From Carex sylvatica (Eukaryota > Streptophyta > Magnoliopsida > Poales > Cyperaceae), in contig CAXKVR010000031.1 in assembly GCA_964058845.1 (NCBI GenBank), positions 248,001 to 312,000 on the forward strand: a DNA stretch of 64,000 nt, written 5' to 3'. The notes beneath the pieces are model-generated. The model made no database searches and had not been told where the DNA came from. It saw nothing but the letters and a program-made list of their open reading frames with translations. The number at the start of each line of letters is the position of its first letter. Within the stretch, counting starts at the first letter, position 1. The position numbers and the translations under genes were made by a program. This document shows, in pieces, positions 1 to 11,264 of the stretch.

Positions 1-678
1 GTAAGATTACTATATATGATTCTTTAATTTTCAATTATTTATAGACTATATTTAAGATAGATGTAAACTATATTAATTGTAATAATAATATAATCTACGG
101 TTTTTTCTGGTGCGTCGAAAAAGCCATACAATCATATTTGTTATTTATAAGTAATTTTGAATTATCAATTTTTTTAAAATGAATCTTTAAAGATTTGTAT
201 ATAGCAGCGTTATAAATAACGGTTTATTAATTGTAATTTTGCAGACAATTATATATGTGTTTTTATTTAAATTATGTTCATATATTCATAATTTGTTCAA
301 AATACTTAATTTAACTCATTAAACTAATCAAATAAATTTATGTTAACTTAGTTTTCTGGTTGATTAATAAAATTTCATAAAATTGTCATTTAAAAAAGTT
401 CAGGTAAGACATGTAATGATTTAATTGGACAAATCGGCCAATTTGACGACAAAATAGCCCAATATATAACAGATCATGATCTAATAAATAACTGACTAAA
501 AAACATACGGGTCTTGTAATCACCAAAAAAAAAAAAAATGACAAAACGAAAATAAACAGAAACACACCTCCAAATATATTTGTAGCAGTTTGACCACCGC
601 CACCGACAACTAAAAGCTGGACTAATCAAACCATTTAACTTATTTTTACCAACACTGGTATATAGACTTTGGTAAAGA
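1..678. other. AT-rich intergenic DNA with a hAT-like end
   Basis: No gene is supported here. From 205 to about 355 the sequence resembles the left part of the hAT-like element at 48003-48783: both begin with a (C/G)GYGTTRTAAATAACGG-type terminus and share the stretches GCAGACAATT and AACTCATYAAACTWATCAAA. I could not find a matching right end, so this copy looks truncated or strongly diverged. The rest is AT-rich sequence without a recognisable feature. Confidence 0.5.
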
Positions 679-778
679 ATTTAACAGAGCAGTTTTAGCT
701 TCATGTATAACACAAACTATTGAATCCAAAAAATATTGTATATGATTCTGATTTGTGCATTGTACAAAATCAAAATTA
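679..778. repeat. Dispersed repeat, copy 1 of a 100-bp pair
   Basis: This stretch aligns by eye with 14128-14220: both start near TTAACAGAGCAGTTTT and both contain ATTGTATATG and TTTGTGCATTGTA. The two copies lie on the same strand. It runs directly into the repeat family at 780-1015, so the two may be parts of one element. No coding potential is visible. Confidence 0.55.
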
Positions 779-779
779 C

Positions 780-1015
780 TCTGTTACTCGGGTGAATTCC
801 ACGAATTCACATCCTCTCAGGTTACCGGACTGAATACAATTGAATCTAACGATTCAAAATTGTCCTTTTTAACTTGGCACGAATCTCAAAGCACAAATAA
901 TACTGTCCCCTCTATCATTCCGATCAAGGACTGACTGAGAATAAATCTGGGCCGTCCATTTCAATTGCGTTGAGTCCGGTACCTAGGAGGATACTGATCC
1001 GAATTCCTCAGGGCT
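780..1015. repeat. Dispersed repeat family with CACGAATCTCAAAG core
   Basis: The block holds the core CACGAATCTCAAAGCACAAA, which recurs at about 34716-34740. A diverged form is near 10440-10460. Its edges carry the CATATCCTCTG/CAGAGGATATG-type ends seen more clearly at 62895-63107, suggesting a short inverted-repeat transposon family. Boundaries are approximate, because I could not identify a convincing target-site duplication for this copy. Confidence 0.5.
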
Positions 1016-1084
1016 AAAAAAAAGTTGTGAAGGAATCTAAATCCAAAATGGGGACTGCATAGGAGATTGTGCCTGATCCCGAGG

Positions 1085-1225
1085 GATGTCTTCTTCTTCT
1101 TCTTTTTTATTACAGCACTTAAGCATCCACATACACCTCATATCTCAATCCTGCCCCACTGCAGGGATCGAGCCCCTGCTCTCCCGTGGGAGAGCTATGT
1201 CTTAAATAGCTGTACTAGACAGTGT
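1085..1225 (-). mobile_element. tRNA-derived SINE-like element
   Basis: Read on the minus strand, the block starts near 1211 with a tRNA-like head. It has a B-box-like GGCTCGATCCC preceded by a hairpin-forming CTCTCCCACGGGAGAG stretch, and runs into a pyrimidine/purine tail (AAGAAGAAGAAGA on the minus strand at 1089-1102). This is the layout of a plant tRNA-related SINE: pol III head, short body, simple tail. The head is too diverged and too short to be a working tRNA. The short open frame through this region is not a gene. Target-site duplications were not resolved. Confidence 0.45.
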
Positions 1226-1957
1226 TGGCACCATATCTCTTTCTTGGTTACTAAAATTAGGTTGTTACTGAAAGAGACTCATCTTACGATCGATCTTGCT
1301 CTTTAATTTCCTTTGCCGTTTCCACAAATCTGCCAGGAAAACAACTCACACCAACCATTATAATTAAAGATCAGAGCCAGTCAGCCAGAGCCATCCTCTC
1401 TCAACATATCTTTGTGGCACCCACTTGTAGTTACAACGATCGATAGCAAAACAAAATTTAATTATATATATATCATCGATGCCTCTTTCATTAATTCGGA
1501 GGTTCAGTTCCTCTCCAGTGAGGTAATTAAATATTAAGGATGTGATGTGATTGGATTGGATTGGATTGAATTGTTAAAGAAATAGTACAAAAAAAAATGT
1601 TATTTAGATTAGATTTGTGTGTAAGAATATATAGTGTAACAAAAGTGTTAACCTGAATAACACAAGAAGAGTGTTAATTTTGTGCTCTTTATTTCTATAG
1701 TAAAAGGCGTTATTTTTTTCATTTCATGGTTTGATGGAGCTAGCATAATAATTGTTAATCTGAACTATTCCGAATAGCAAAAATTTATTTGAATTGAACT
1801 GATTTTATCACACTTTGTTGTTTTAAAATTTGTCTGTTTCACAATTACATATAAGAAGCACTTTTGGTTTGGTGGTCAAGATATAATGTCGTATGTGTGA
1901 GACGTTGTAAGTTTGAAGTTCGAGTTCTTATGAATATTCAAAGTTGGAAGACATAAC
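1226..1957. other. Intergenic, no gene seen
   Basis: AT-rich sequence with a short (ATTGG)n run near 1551-1567. A weak tRNA-like stretch around 1865-1925 has a TGGTCAAGATATAA and an AGTTCGAGTTCT motif, reminiscent of pol III A and B boxes, but it is too degraded to call a SINE. Nothing else is supported. Confidence 0.4.
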
Positions 1958-2413
1958 TAGTGAAGAAAAAATATGATGTGACATGACTATTACACTGTGA
2001 CTTGGTCACGTCACGTTATTAAAATTTATTTTACGTGAAGTAACTAAAATGGTGGAAGACATGCACGTTACACGAATAGTCACATCACGTGTGGTCACAC
2101 CGTGACAACACATGATGTGACTATTCACGTAATATGACTGATTGTGTTTAATTATTATTTTCAACTTTAAATTAGTTCAAAGAAAATAATAACAAAATGT
2201 ATCAAAAAATAAGAAAGTACTACATGTTACAAATTAATTATACTTATCAAATAATGTTTATAATATTAGTCACGTAAAGTACATGTGACGTGACGTGATG
2301 TGACTAAAATGGTGGAGGACAGTCACATCACGCGACATACGTATCACGTTACGTGACCGGCACACATGACGTGATGTAACTAGTAACAACGTGACTAATT
2401 TTCTTCTCTAGAC
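1958..2413. mobile_element. MITE-like element packed with ACGT cores
   Basis: The block is bounded by imperfect inverted ends (left TAGTGAAGAAAA, right TTTTCTTCTCTA) with similar 8-base flanks, GACATAAC and GACACAAT. It contains many CACGT/ACGTG words, including CACGTG near 2086, and an internal repeat: ACTAAAATGGTGGA occurs near 2044 and again near 2305. A related sequence lies at about 14880-15235. I read it as a non-autonomous transposon. The ACGT words are also the core of bZIP/bHLH binding sites, but regulatory function is only a possibility. Confidence 0.5.
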
Positions 2414-3136
2414 ACAATTCTGATTTTTTATATCAAAACAATCACGTATACCTACTTCAAAAAACAATATATCACGTATACGTTAATTTAATTAATTACC
2501 ATCATTACGGTTTGTAATATATATGGTGCCATTTTTATTAGAATCCTATGTTGCAAACATGATATATATTAGAGAGTTCCTTTCAAATTCTTCTATAAAG
2601 TAAACTAAGTGTGCATGGCAATTTTAATAAATAACTTCTAGTAAAATATCACTTGGCCACTCATATATTTCACTAGAATAGTACTTTCTCATGACATAAA
2701 TTTGAAACTTGTAAAGTAAATTAAAGCTATCAGAAAGCAATATGGTTGACTTTTTATATAAAATGGAACTAAAAGATTCACTAATCAATCCAATATTGTG
2801 TGTACTCATGAAGGTTCAAACTTCAAACATATAAAGTTTTGAAAGAGAACATGTTTTGTACATATAACATAGAATTAAGTTACTCATATATAACTTTGTA
2901 ATTGTATGCATGTAACATGCGGAGTGTTTATCATATATTTTTTTATTTTATTTTGAATGATCTTAAAGAAATTCATGTTAAAGATTTTATTGAATAAGTA
3001 AAAGTACAAATTTTAGAATTCTTAATCATAGTACGTAGTGCAAAATATAAACATTTTTATTATCACGTATAAACATTTTCCAAAATAAGTATAAACATAT
3101 ATAGACATCATCACCCCGGCCCTTAAAATATTCTAA
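2414..3136. other. Intergenic, no gene seen
   Basis: AT-rich DNA. The one open frame on the minus strand (about 61 codons) has no family resemblance and the base composition of its surroundings. I see no RNA gene or bounded repeat. Confidence 0.4.
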
Positions 3137-3553
3137 AAGCATCTAAATCACAACAACTGAAATGAATTTCTAAATAGTTGTTAACTAATTTTTAGAAATT
3201 AAGGTCTCTAAAATTTCTAATTCACACATCTCTTAAATTAATTTTAAAGTTTCTATTAAGTCACGTCAACAATAAATTAAAAAAAAAAATTGAACTAATC
3301 ATTTGGTTAGTATTGAGTTTATAAACAGTTTCTTAATAAGAAACTTTCCTACGTACATAGTTTCTAAATAAGAAATTCTTTCACAACTCTGAAAAAATTA
3401 GAAACCCTCATAATAGCAGAGATGTAAATGCTTTAATAAATTATTTTCTTTCTTAATAAGAAACTTTTCTACGTACATAGTTTCTAAATAAGAAATTCTT
3501 CCATATCTCTGAAAAAATTAGAAACTCTCATAATAGCAGAGATTTAGATGCTT
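3137..3553. mobile_element. Tourist-like MITE with duplicated right end
   Basis: The terminal inverted repeats are AAGCATCTAAATC on the left and GATTTAGATGCTT on the right, flanked by TAA on both sides (3134-3136 and 3554-3556). That is the 3-bp target duplication expected for PIF/Harbinger (Tourist) elements. The right third is tandemly duplicated with a 120-bp period (3331-3450 and 3451-3570), so a second copy of the right terminus lies inside at about 3421-3433. A diverged relative of the left part is at about 32955-33120. Confidence 0.75.
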
Positions 3554-3880
3554 TAATAAATCATTTTCTTTTTTTGTGCTCTCGCCTTGCACCCTTAATT
3601 TAGATCATAACTAATTAAAAGGGAAGAGATTACTTAATAATAATTTAGCTTGCTAATCTTAGTAACAATTTTTAAATCATTTCAAATAAACTTGAAAGTT
3701 AAAAAATGAACTTATAGATATATTGTGGGACATACATATAGTTAACTAAAAAGTCTTCATGCAATTTGGTGATGCATCAAGGACCATTCAAATTATTAAA
3801 AAAATTAAATAACTTGATCATCGATAATACTACAAATATCACCATTTTTATATGCATGATATTTACACCATATAAATCAT

Positions 3881-4283
3881 GAGGAGAGTTCAAATGTCTC
3901 CATTTTTTGTGCTCATCATGCTTCTATTTTTTTAAAACTTTAATAATTTAAAATTTAAAACTTAAAAGTCAAAATAAACCGTTGGATATGATTTATATCA
4001 TTTTATCTATGCACGTGTAAAAAATTATGACATTTCAATTTTATTTTGGTTGTCATCAAGAGCTTACAAAAAACGTACTAATGTGAATAATTTCTAGACA
4101 TTGATTTTTAAACTTATTGATTCACATAAAAACAAAATTGAAATGTATTAATTTTTTATTAGCACATAGATCACATCTAACGGTTTTATTTTAACTTTTA
4201 AGTTTTAACTTTTGAGTTATTAAAGTTTTAGAAAATTGAGGCATGGTGGAGGCACAAAAAATGAAGGCATTTGAATTCTCCTC
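3881..4283. mobile_element. Mutator-like MITE with long inverted repeats
   Basis: A perfect 9-bp direct repeat, ATAAATCAT, flanks the element at 3872-3880 and 4284-4292. The ends are long inverted repeats: GAGGAGAGTTCAAATG on the left, and the same with one change (GAGGAGAATTCAAATG) on the opposite strand at the right. Similarity continues inward for well over 100 bases. A 9-bp duplication with long terminal inverted repeats is typical of non-autonomous Mutator-like elements. There is no transposase reading frame. Confidence 0.8.
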
Positions 4284-4535
4284 ATAAATCATATTCGTTA
4301 GATCGGATTATAAAATTATTATTTGTTTTCTTCAATTATCAAAATCATCAAGATAAATAGATGTCAAGTGATCTAGCCCTAACTTAAACATCCAATGAAA
4401 ACATTAATTACTAGAAGAGAGTTAGAAACTTTATGAGCAATTAATGAAAATTAGACATGTCCCAATCCTTAAAAGAAATGGAGAGGATGGGAGAGAAAGA
4501 GAACTTTGTATTATGGGGACTGTCGTAGGGGACCA

Positions 4536-4840
4536 TATTTATATCACAAGAAAGATCTCTCTCTCTCTCTTTGAAAACTTGGTAGTAGCTACCAAGGTTC
4601 ATGAGGGAAAATCGAATTTTCGATCTTTGGGTACAACAATTTTAGAACATTTTTCTTACCAATTGTGTTACCTCCCTTCCTCTCTCTCTCTCTCTCTCTC
4701 TCTTCAACTTCATGGGCATGATGCAATTAACAACATAATAATTAAGCCTCCATATTTATATCACAACATCACAAGAAAGATCTCTTTCTCACCTTCATGG
4801 CCATAATGCAACTAACAACATAAGCCTCCATAAATTATGA
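4536..4840. repeat. Imperfect tandem repeat with (CT)n tract
   Basis: The motif ATTTATATCACAAGAAAGATCTC occurs near 4538 and, slightly interrupted, near 4755. A block beginning CTTCATGGGCATGATGCA near 4709 is repeated at 4793 with small changes. A pure CT run occupies about 4681-4703. The reading frame crossing this block is created by the low-complexity sequence and is not a gene. Confidence 0.55.
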
Positions 4841-6879
4841 CCTAAGCTTGAGTCGCCTCACAACAACCATTTTTTGACTAGTGACAGCCACATTTTGTAC
4901 TTAATTAGTTCCTCTGTGGAGCCAGTGCATGCATGGTTGGCTGGTTGGAAATTAAAAGGTGATACAATTAATTTTTTTATATAATTGGGACCCACATAAA
5001 CAAAAATTATACAACTAATTAACCGCCGAAATATATAGTGTAATTTTAAAATTAATTATTTGGGACTTTCATTTCAATCTGAACAGCTCAGATATATCAC
5101 ATATCAATCTTAAACTAACTTTGTTGTTCTTAATTTTTTAATGTGTGTTATATATGTTTCAATATATATGTTCTTATGTTTCTGATTTTCTCTAGTGCAG
5201 ATTTTATATATTTGGTGACATTTTCTACAAGAATGTACCAATATCCGTGAGAATAAAAAGTGACTATCCGTAAGAGTATGTCAACATATATAAATGTGTT
5301 TTTTTTTTTCTATTAGCTATGGTAGTATTCGCGACGATATATCGACAGTATCCCTTGCAAATATTATCCCATTCGTATATGTCAATATTAGCATATTACA
5401 ACCTACCTTCAACAAAACTCCACATATAAATGACGTAGAAAATGTGGAGTCTCGTTAACATTGCAACAAAACTCCACATATAAAAACACTTTTTGTCTAT
5501 TTTGATCTCGTATGGCAGTATTTATATCGAGTCACTAAATACTTCAAAACTTACTTGTTATATGAGAAGTTACATATACAATTTGAGTCATACATATAAC
5601 ACTTGTTCAAGATTGAAAACTCACTATTTTGCATTCGGGCCCTCCAATTTCATCCAAATTGTAAATATTTATGTGGTAAATTAGCTTGATTTTTTTTATT
5701 TAAGAAAAAATAAGGATCAAAGTCCTTATTTGTTTACATATTGATTGGAAAATTAACTCGATTTTTTAACTATTATATTCTTCTTTCTTGTTTAGAAATG
5801 GGATAATTTCTCTGCTAGAATGCTTCTTTTGTTTTGTAAAGCAACTCAATATTGGATATCTCTCGCAATCATTTGAATCATTGGATGGTTGTGTATATTT
5901 TTCAGGATGGACCCTAAAAATTTACAAAATTTATTTTATTTTAATATATGATTTAATTTTAATATTATTCTTCAAATATATGTATCTAGTATTGCATATA
6001 AAATATATGAAGTGTGTATTTTAATATTGTGTAATTCAGATTGAGGTCTTTTTATTATTTATTTTTCAAAATGCTCGTTTTGTACTTGCAAACATATTGT
6101 TGAATAAGTTAATTTTGAGATCATATGCTTATTGTTGTTTCGAAAGGTGACCTTGAGATTTGTAAAATTTGCATCCATGTTAGCAAATACATGAGAAAAA
6201 TATATTATATCAATTAAATGATAAGTATTAATATCTTTTTTTTATTTTGGCAATTATGTAATTATATTATCTTTTAACTTTTTACATTTTATTGATAACT
6301 TATGTCTTTTATCTCATTTATTATGTTTCCCCTTTTTGTGACAAGTTAACAATTCTCTAAGTATACTACATTTGATAAATCTAATCATTTTTAAGATTAT
6401 TGTTCTTTTCATATAGCATGATAAATCGTTTTTTATTGTGTATATATAACATCTCTTATTTATTACCATACTCTTTATCAGTACATAATCTATATAAATT
6501 TTTAAATATATAAATAATTATGTTTCAATCTGTCTCATTTATCCGTAATTTGTCATCCAATTTATATCTGAATGATTTCAAACTTAAACGGAGTCAGACT
6601 TTCAAACTATAGAGGTCAAACATACATGAAATCAATCATATAAATTATTTATATTAAAAATAAAAATTAATTTTATAGTACTCATAATATTTTATTCTAA
6701 ATTTTATATAAAATTATATATAAATAATAATAAAAATGGAAGTCAAATGATTCCCCCATACTCCACCTCTTGTTCCAATATATAATGAAATTTTACTCCT
6801 GGACTAGAGGAATCAGGAACCTAACCTTTACCGCTGTGTATTCCTTTTGTTAGTTATTTTTATTTTCCTTACTAGTTAC
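4841..6879. other. Intergenic, no gene seen
   Basis: Very AT-rich. A short direct repeat, CAACAAAACTCCACATATAAA, starts near 5409 and near 5464. Small open frames at about 5493-5684 and 5788-6024 have no recognisable domain and the same composition as their surroundings. I see no RNA gene. Confidence 0.4.
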
Positions 6880-7179
6880 CATAGTGACAACAAATACTTC
6901 AGGTTTGGTTCGATGGGGTCAAAAATTTATGATTCGGATATAATTCAGAAATTATTCGGTACAATAAAGAAGCAAAAAAAAAAAACCAAGAAGAAAATTT
7001 TCTAAAAAAAGTTTGTGTTTTTTTCGCATTTTTTCCGCGAATAATTCGTTACTCGCATTTTATTCGGAAATAAAACATATTATACATTTATTTAGATTTT
7101 ATTCAGAATTCAGTTTGATAACGTCAAAAAAAAAAAAAATACGTGAATTAAAAAATTCGCAAGTCTTATGATCACTATG
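6880..7179. mobile_element. hAT-like MITE, CATAGTGAC/TCACTATG family
   Basis: A perfect 8-bp target duplication, CTAGTTAC, lies at 6872-6879 and 7180-7187. The termini are CATAGTGAC and, on the right, TCACTATG. The interior is rich in AATTCG words. Related copies are at 40720-40985 (inside a PUS7 intron), 60305-60588 (upstream of the vicilin gene) and about 61222-61478. The 8-bp duplication and short terminal repeats fit the hAT superfamily. No transposase is encoded. Confidence 0.75.
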
Positions 7180-8395
7180 CTAGTTACCTAGCTATATATA
7201 GTTGAGCATTGTGACTCGCTATATGATATATACGGCCCGGGCGGACACAGTGGATTCGGTTTTCTTTTTTGTTCTCGGTTGGGGCATCTACCTGAATACG
7301 ACATGCAGATGCATGAAATTGTTCTTGAAGCTCATTTATTGTTGAAAACGCTAGCATTCGTTCCTCTCCATTCCAAAGAAAATGGATATATATGACTGTT
7401 AGTGCGAGTACTTATCCCAAAGCCCTGTTTGACTCAAGAAAAGATCGAATATTACCATTTAAGGGGGTAATTTATTCCTATTGAAAAATCAAACTTGATT
7501 GGATTTTTTTTTCCCTTTTTATGTTTTTTTTTTTTAATAAAAGTGGGTAACCCTCACCTGTTTCATATAGAAATCAATAGTAGTTTTCCCTTTTTATGTG
7601 ATTGGCGTCATTTTCTTTCTTTACTTTTGAGAAAAATTATAGCATACATCCAATTATTATGTATATTTATTTGGTATATATATTTTTGTTAAATACTGTT
7701 CAAATTTGATTGACCATTCATTATAAAATCATTGAAATTCTACTATTAAAAAAGTTAATTTTTTTATGAAAAAACTTCATCTTTTTTCAAATCGGTTCAA
7801 ATTAATTTGATACACGTACGTACAATTTTAGAAATGAAGAACATATATGTAATTCAAACTTTTTAATTTAAACCATATTTTGTAAGAAATGATCAATGGA
7901 TGTACATAATTAAGAGATATAAATTCCATAATTAATTAAGAGATGTTCTTATAAGATTTTTTTCTAAATACAGATTACTTGGATAAATTTGCTAATTTCT
8001 TTTGGAAAATATATTTAAATAGCTAGACAGATTTTGAGTGTCGTATCAACATCCAATATATTGTGTGGTGTACAAAAATGACGATAACATGAGACCAAAT
8101 CTATCTATATATAAAATGCAGAATAAGCAAGTTAATTAGCTTCTTTTAAAATAATCAACCTAAACTAAAAACTTTTGCATGCAAGATATATACCAAATGG
8201 AGAAGAAGTGCACCGTAAGTAGAAACCCTAACTGACATCTTAGAGGTCTGACTGAGACAATATTTATGCATTCTTTTTTTCCTTATAGGACCACTATCTC
8301 ATGCCTTAATTGTAAATTGCAAATTCACTTTTTAATTATTACCTTGCCAACATAATCTAAACACCCCCCTCCAACCCAACAACACAAATCTCCTC
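7180..8395. other. Intergenic DNA upstream of MIR167
   Basis: AT-rich sequence without a supported gene. Its last few hundred bases are the likely promoter side of the MIR167 unit. I see no repeat with clear boundaries. Confidence 0.4.
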
Positions 8396-8399
8396 TTTG

Positions 8400-8448
8400 T
8401 ATATATGCCCTTCTCCTTTCTCTGAACTGTTCCATAGCATATATATAA
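8400..8448 (+). promoter_or_regulatory. Putative TATA elements of the MIR167 transcript
   Basis: Two TATA-type words precede the hairpin: TATATAT at 8400-8406 and TATATATAA at 8440-8448. The second lies about 75 bases before the base of the stem at 8525. That suits a pol II primary transcript starting around 8470-8480, in the CT-rich stretch that follows. This is inferred from position and sequence only. Confidence 0.4.
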
Positions 8449-8524
8449 TTATAAGCCTCCTCTCCATCTCTCCATCTCTGTGTCTCTCTGTCTTGCTATG
8501 GGGATCTTGAACTTGGAAAGGTTA

Positions 8525-8686
8525 GTGCACCACAAGTAGGTGAAGCTGCCAGCTTGATCTGAGAAATCAGATCTCTCTCTCTCTCTCTCTTTCTCTCTCT
8601 TTCTCTCCCTCCGCCTTCCGCCGTTCTCTCTGTCTCTCTAAAACTATCAGATCATGCTAGCAGTTTCATCTGCTATTGGGGAGCAC
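8525..8686 (+). ncRNA. MIR167: MIR167 microRNA precursor hairpin
   Basis: The mature arm is at 8541-8561 (TGAAGCTGCCAGCTTGATCTG) and the star arm lies at about 8647-8668, read as AGATCATGCTAGCAGTTTCA from 8649. Pairing of the 21 mature bases gives 18 Watson-Crick pairs, one G:U (position 5) and two mismatches (C10:A and T14:T). Below the duplex the stem continues to about 8525/8686 (GTGCACC against GGGAGCAC). The loop is roughly 85 bases, mostly CT repeat. miR167 targets transcripts of the auxin response factors ARF6 and ARF8. The standard mature form has A at position 14 and this one has T, while the star arm still carries the T that would pair with A. Other bases match the family, so identity is secure; activity of the variant is not. 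Confidence 0.88.
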
Positions 8687-10928
8687 GAGCGCGCGACGTG
8701 ACAATCTCTCCAGACTCCTATTTTTTTCAAGGTTGATTTTTCTTATATATACAACTTTTACTAATTAACTTACCGCTGCATAGTTTTTTTTTTTTTTTTT
8801 GGTTATTAATTACAATATAACTGTTAAATTATATTCTTATATAATTCAGTTTCACATGAATTATAAGCCATTTTATATATATATATAGTCTTTTTTATCA
8901 AAATGTGTTGTTTATCTGGACAACCCTCATGGCCTTTTGATGAATTCTCCTTAATTCATAGAACTATTCTCTTCAATCATTATATTATTGGCAAACTAGT
9001 TTGAATTTTCTTTATTTTGGCTATATTATCTACCCTTCTGTTCATCCATTCCTTCTCTCTCTCCCTAATTTAAATTTGATGGGAAATCACTTGAGAATTC
9101 TTTATTTTGATATTATTCACACACTTAAAAACTAAAATATATATAAATTTAAAATTAAACATTATATGCACAATCTATATTATTCACGCATTGTGTAGTC
9201 TATAAAAAAATATTCAGCTTGTTATACTATTTGTTTGTCCAATAATTAAACATACCTATAAAAAAAATCATTTTTAAAATTTTATTTGAATTTATTTTAA
9301 AAATCATTGAAAAAATTTGGGCAGAAGGGTAGATAATTATAAGTTGATGTCAACGTTGGGGATATAAATGAAGTGCAATAAAAAAAATTTGATAGTAATA
9401 CTGCTATAATTAATGTCCGCATTTTTTTGTTCTGAGATGGAGAGGTCCAAATTACTAGATTCTCCTCTCACCTCTCTCTCTCTTATTTGAATTGTGTCAT
9501 TTTCGACTACCCTCTTTGACTGCATTTATTTTCTATAAATCCTTGTGAGAAATAGTAACTAAACCAATGAAATGATCAATATGGCTATTATATACCATGT
9601 TAATTATTAACCTTCTTTATTATTATACTAGTGTTAGAAATTTGAAGAAATTAAGTTGAACAGTTCATTCGTGATCTAAATATTGAAATTTAATTAAACC
9701 TAATTCGAGATTTGATCTTGAAATTTTAAAAATATATATATAGTTATCATATATATTAGATTTGAGCAAGTATGATAGAAGTATTAAAAACCCTCGTTTC
9801 TAGTTGTATTTTGTTTTCTCTTGTATCTTTCGATTTTCTTATTTACATTTTGTCTTCTTCTTTTTCTTTTTCTTATGTAAAATTTCACTTCTGATTCTCT
9901 TTATTAATATAATTTGAAGGCCTAACCTTCATCTTTTATTAAAAATAATTCTCTGTGTTTCATAATTCACATCCTCTCCAATACTACACACAAACAAGGG
10001 AACTGTCAAAACTAGCACTATGACGTGTTGTAATATTTAAGATCTACAAAAGAAGAAAAGAAGAATATGGCAGCAGATATGGCATCAAATATGGCAGCAG
10101 ATATGGCCGAAATATGGCAGCAAATGTGGTGAGCAAATATGGCAGGAGATCATATCTAGGAAAAGATTTGTTTCTATGTATTTGATGTAAAATATAGAAA
10201 TGAATAGGCTAGAAAAGGAAGGAAATAAAAGGCACATTATGACTGATTACTAATATCATTATCTATATAAGGCTCATGCCTTCTCATGTAAAATATACAA
10301 AAATATTGGATGAAATAAAAACAAAAGGGAGGGAAGGGAGATTCATGGGAGTGCTTGTGTTTGTGTTCTTGTTATGCAATTCTAATAATTCTAACATTAA
10401 CCTTTTACAATTAATGGATCTGAACCATTTTTTTTTTACTTGGTACAAATCTCAAAACCCAATATAATACTGCCCCTGTGTTAGCTCGAATCCCAAAACG
10501 ATGAGATTTAATCTCAAACCGTAAAGTGAGATCCATCCTCTACAGTATTGAAGAGGAGTTGAATTCCGTGTTTCAACTGTATGCGTTAATTATACAATCT
10601 AGCTAATAATTTTTTTTAATTTTGAAAATTGTCTCATATATATACTATTATGATATTTAAATAAAGAAAATTCACTCAAACAGCCTCTTATTGATATAGA
10701 AAAATGTCATACTGGAGTGCTAGTTTTTTTTTCTGGAGTACTAATATGATCAACTGTAGTTGATCTAAACATATTGGTGTTGATTAATTTACTTATTGGG
10801 GTCTATATAGTTCTAACTGGCCTCATTATTAAAAAGTAATCCTTACACATAAAATTAATTAAGGAATGATATTTTGAAAATCCAAATATTATATTCCTTG
10901 AGAAAATATTATATATATTAAGTTTCAT
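8687..10928. other. Intergenic with minisatellite and repeat fragment
   Basis: No gene is supported. At about 10064-10150 a degenerate 12-15-base unit (ATATGGCAGCA-type) is repeated about six times. At about 10390-10575 there is a diverged copy of the dispersed repeat family seen at 780-1015 and 34440-34800. The remainder is AT-rich. The (CT)n tract at 8573-8610 belongs to the MIR167 loop. Confidence 0.45.
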
Positions 10929-11264
10929 GAGTAGGGTTAAAATATCTCATTGTTTTCGTGCTCCAATCACATCTGACATTCTTATCTCAGTTTTGAAAGT
11001 TCAAACAGTTCGAACTGCTCAACATGATCTCCATATATATTAAAATATCATTGAAGACCAAATTTATGTTTTTTGAAAATTATTTAGTATTTTTTTTAAA
11101 TAGCGATTTTGTACCTATCTAAAAAAAAAATTGGTCTTCAAACACATTTTAGTATAAAAGTCATATTGAATAGTTCGAAATGACAGTTTGAAATTTTGAA
11201 AACAGAGTTAAGACTGTGAAGTATCATTGGAGCAGAAAAAAATTTGGAGATTTTAACCCTGCTT
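10929..11264. mobile_element. Mutator-like MITE, GAGTAGGG ends
   Basis: The ends are inverted: GAGTAGGGTTAAAATATCTC on the left, and on the right the complement of AAGCAGGGTTAAAATCTCC. Near-identical 9-bp flanks (AAGTTTCAT at 10920-10928, AATTTTCAT at 11265-11273) give the target duplication. The interior shares layout and words with the elements at 20560-20923 and 63510-63911, so I place it in the same broader family. Confidence 0.7.

Noticed and set aside
1067..1306. Open frame of 79 codons
   Set aside because: It runs through an antisense SINE-like element and a TTCTTC tract. No domain is seen and codon use is that of repeat DNA.
1865..1925. tRNA-like or SINE head with A- and B-box-like words
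   Set aside because: No tail, no duplication and poor box matches; too degraded to call.
4444..4806. Open frame of 120 codons
   Set aside because: Created by CT microsatellites and an imperfect tandem repeat. The Ser-Leu runs are translation of CT repeat.
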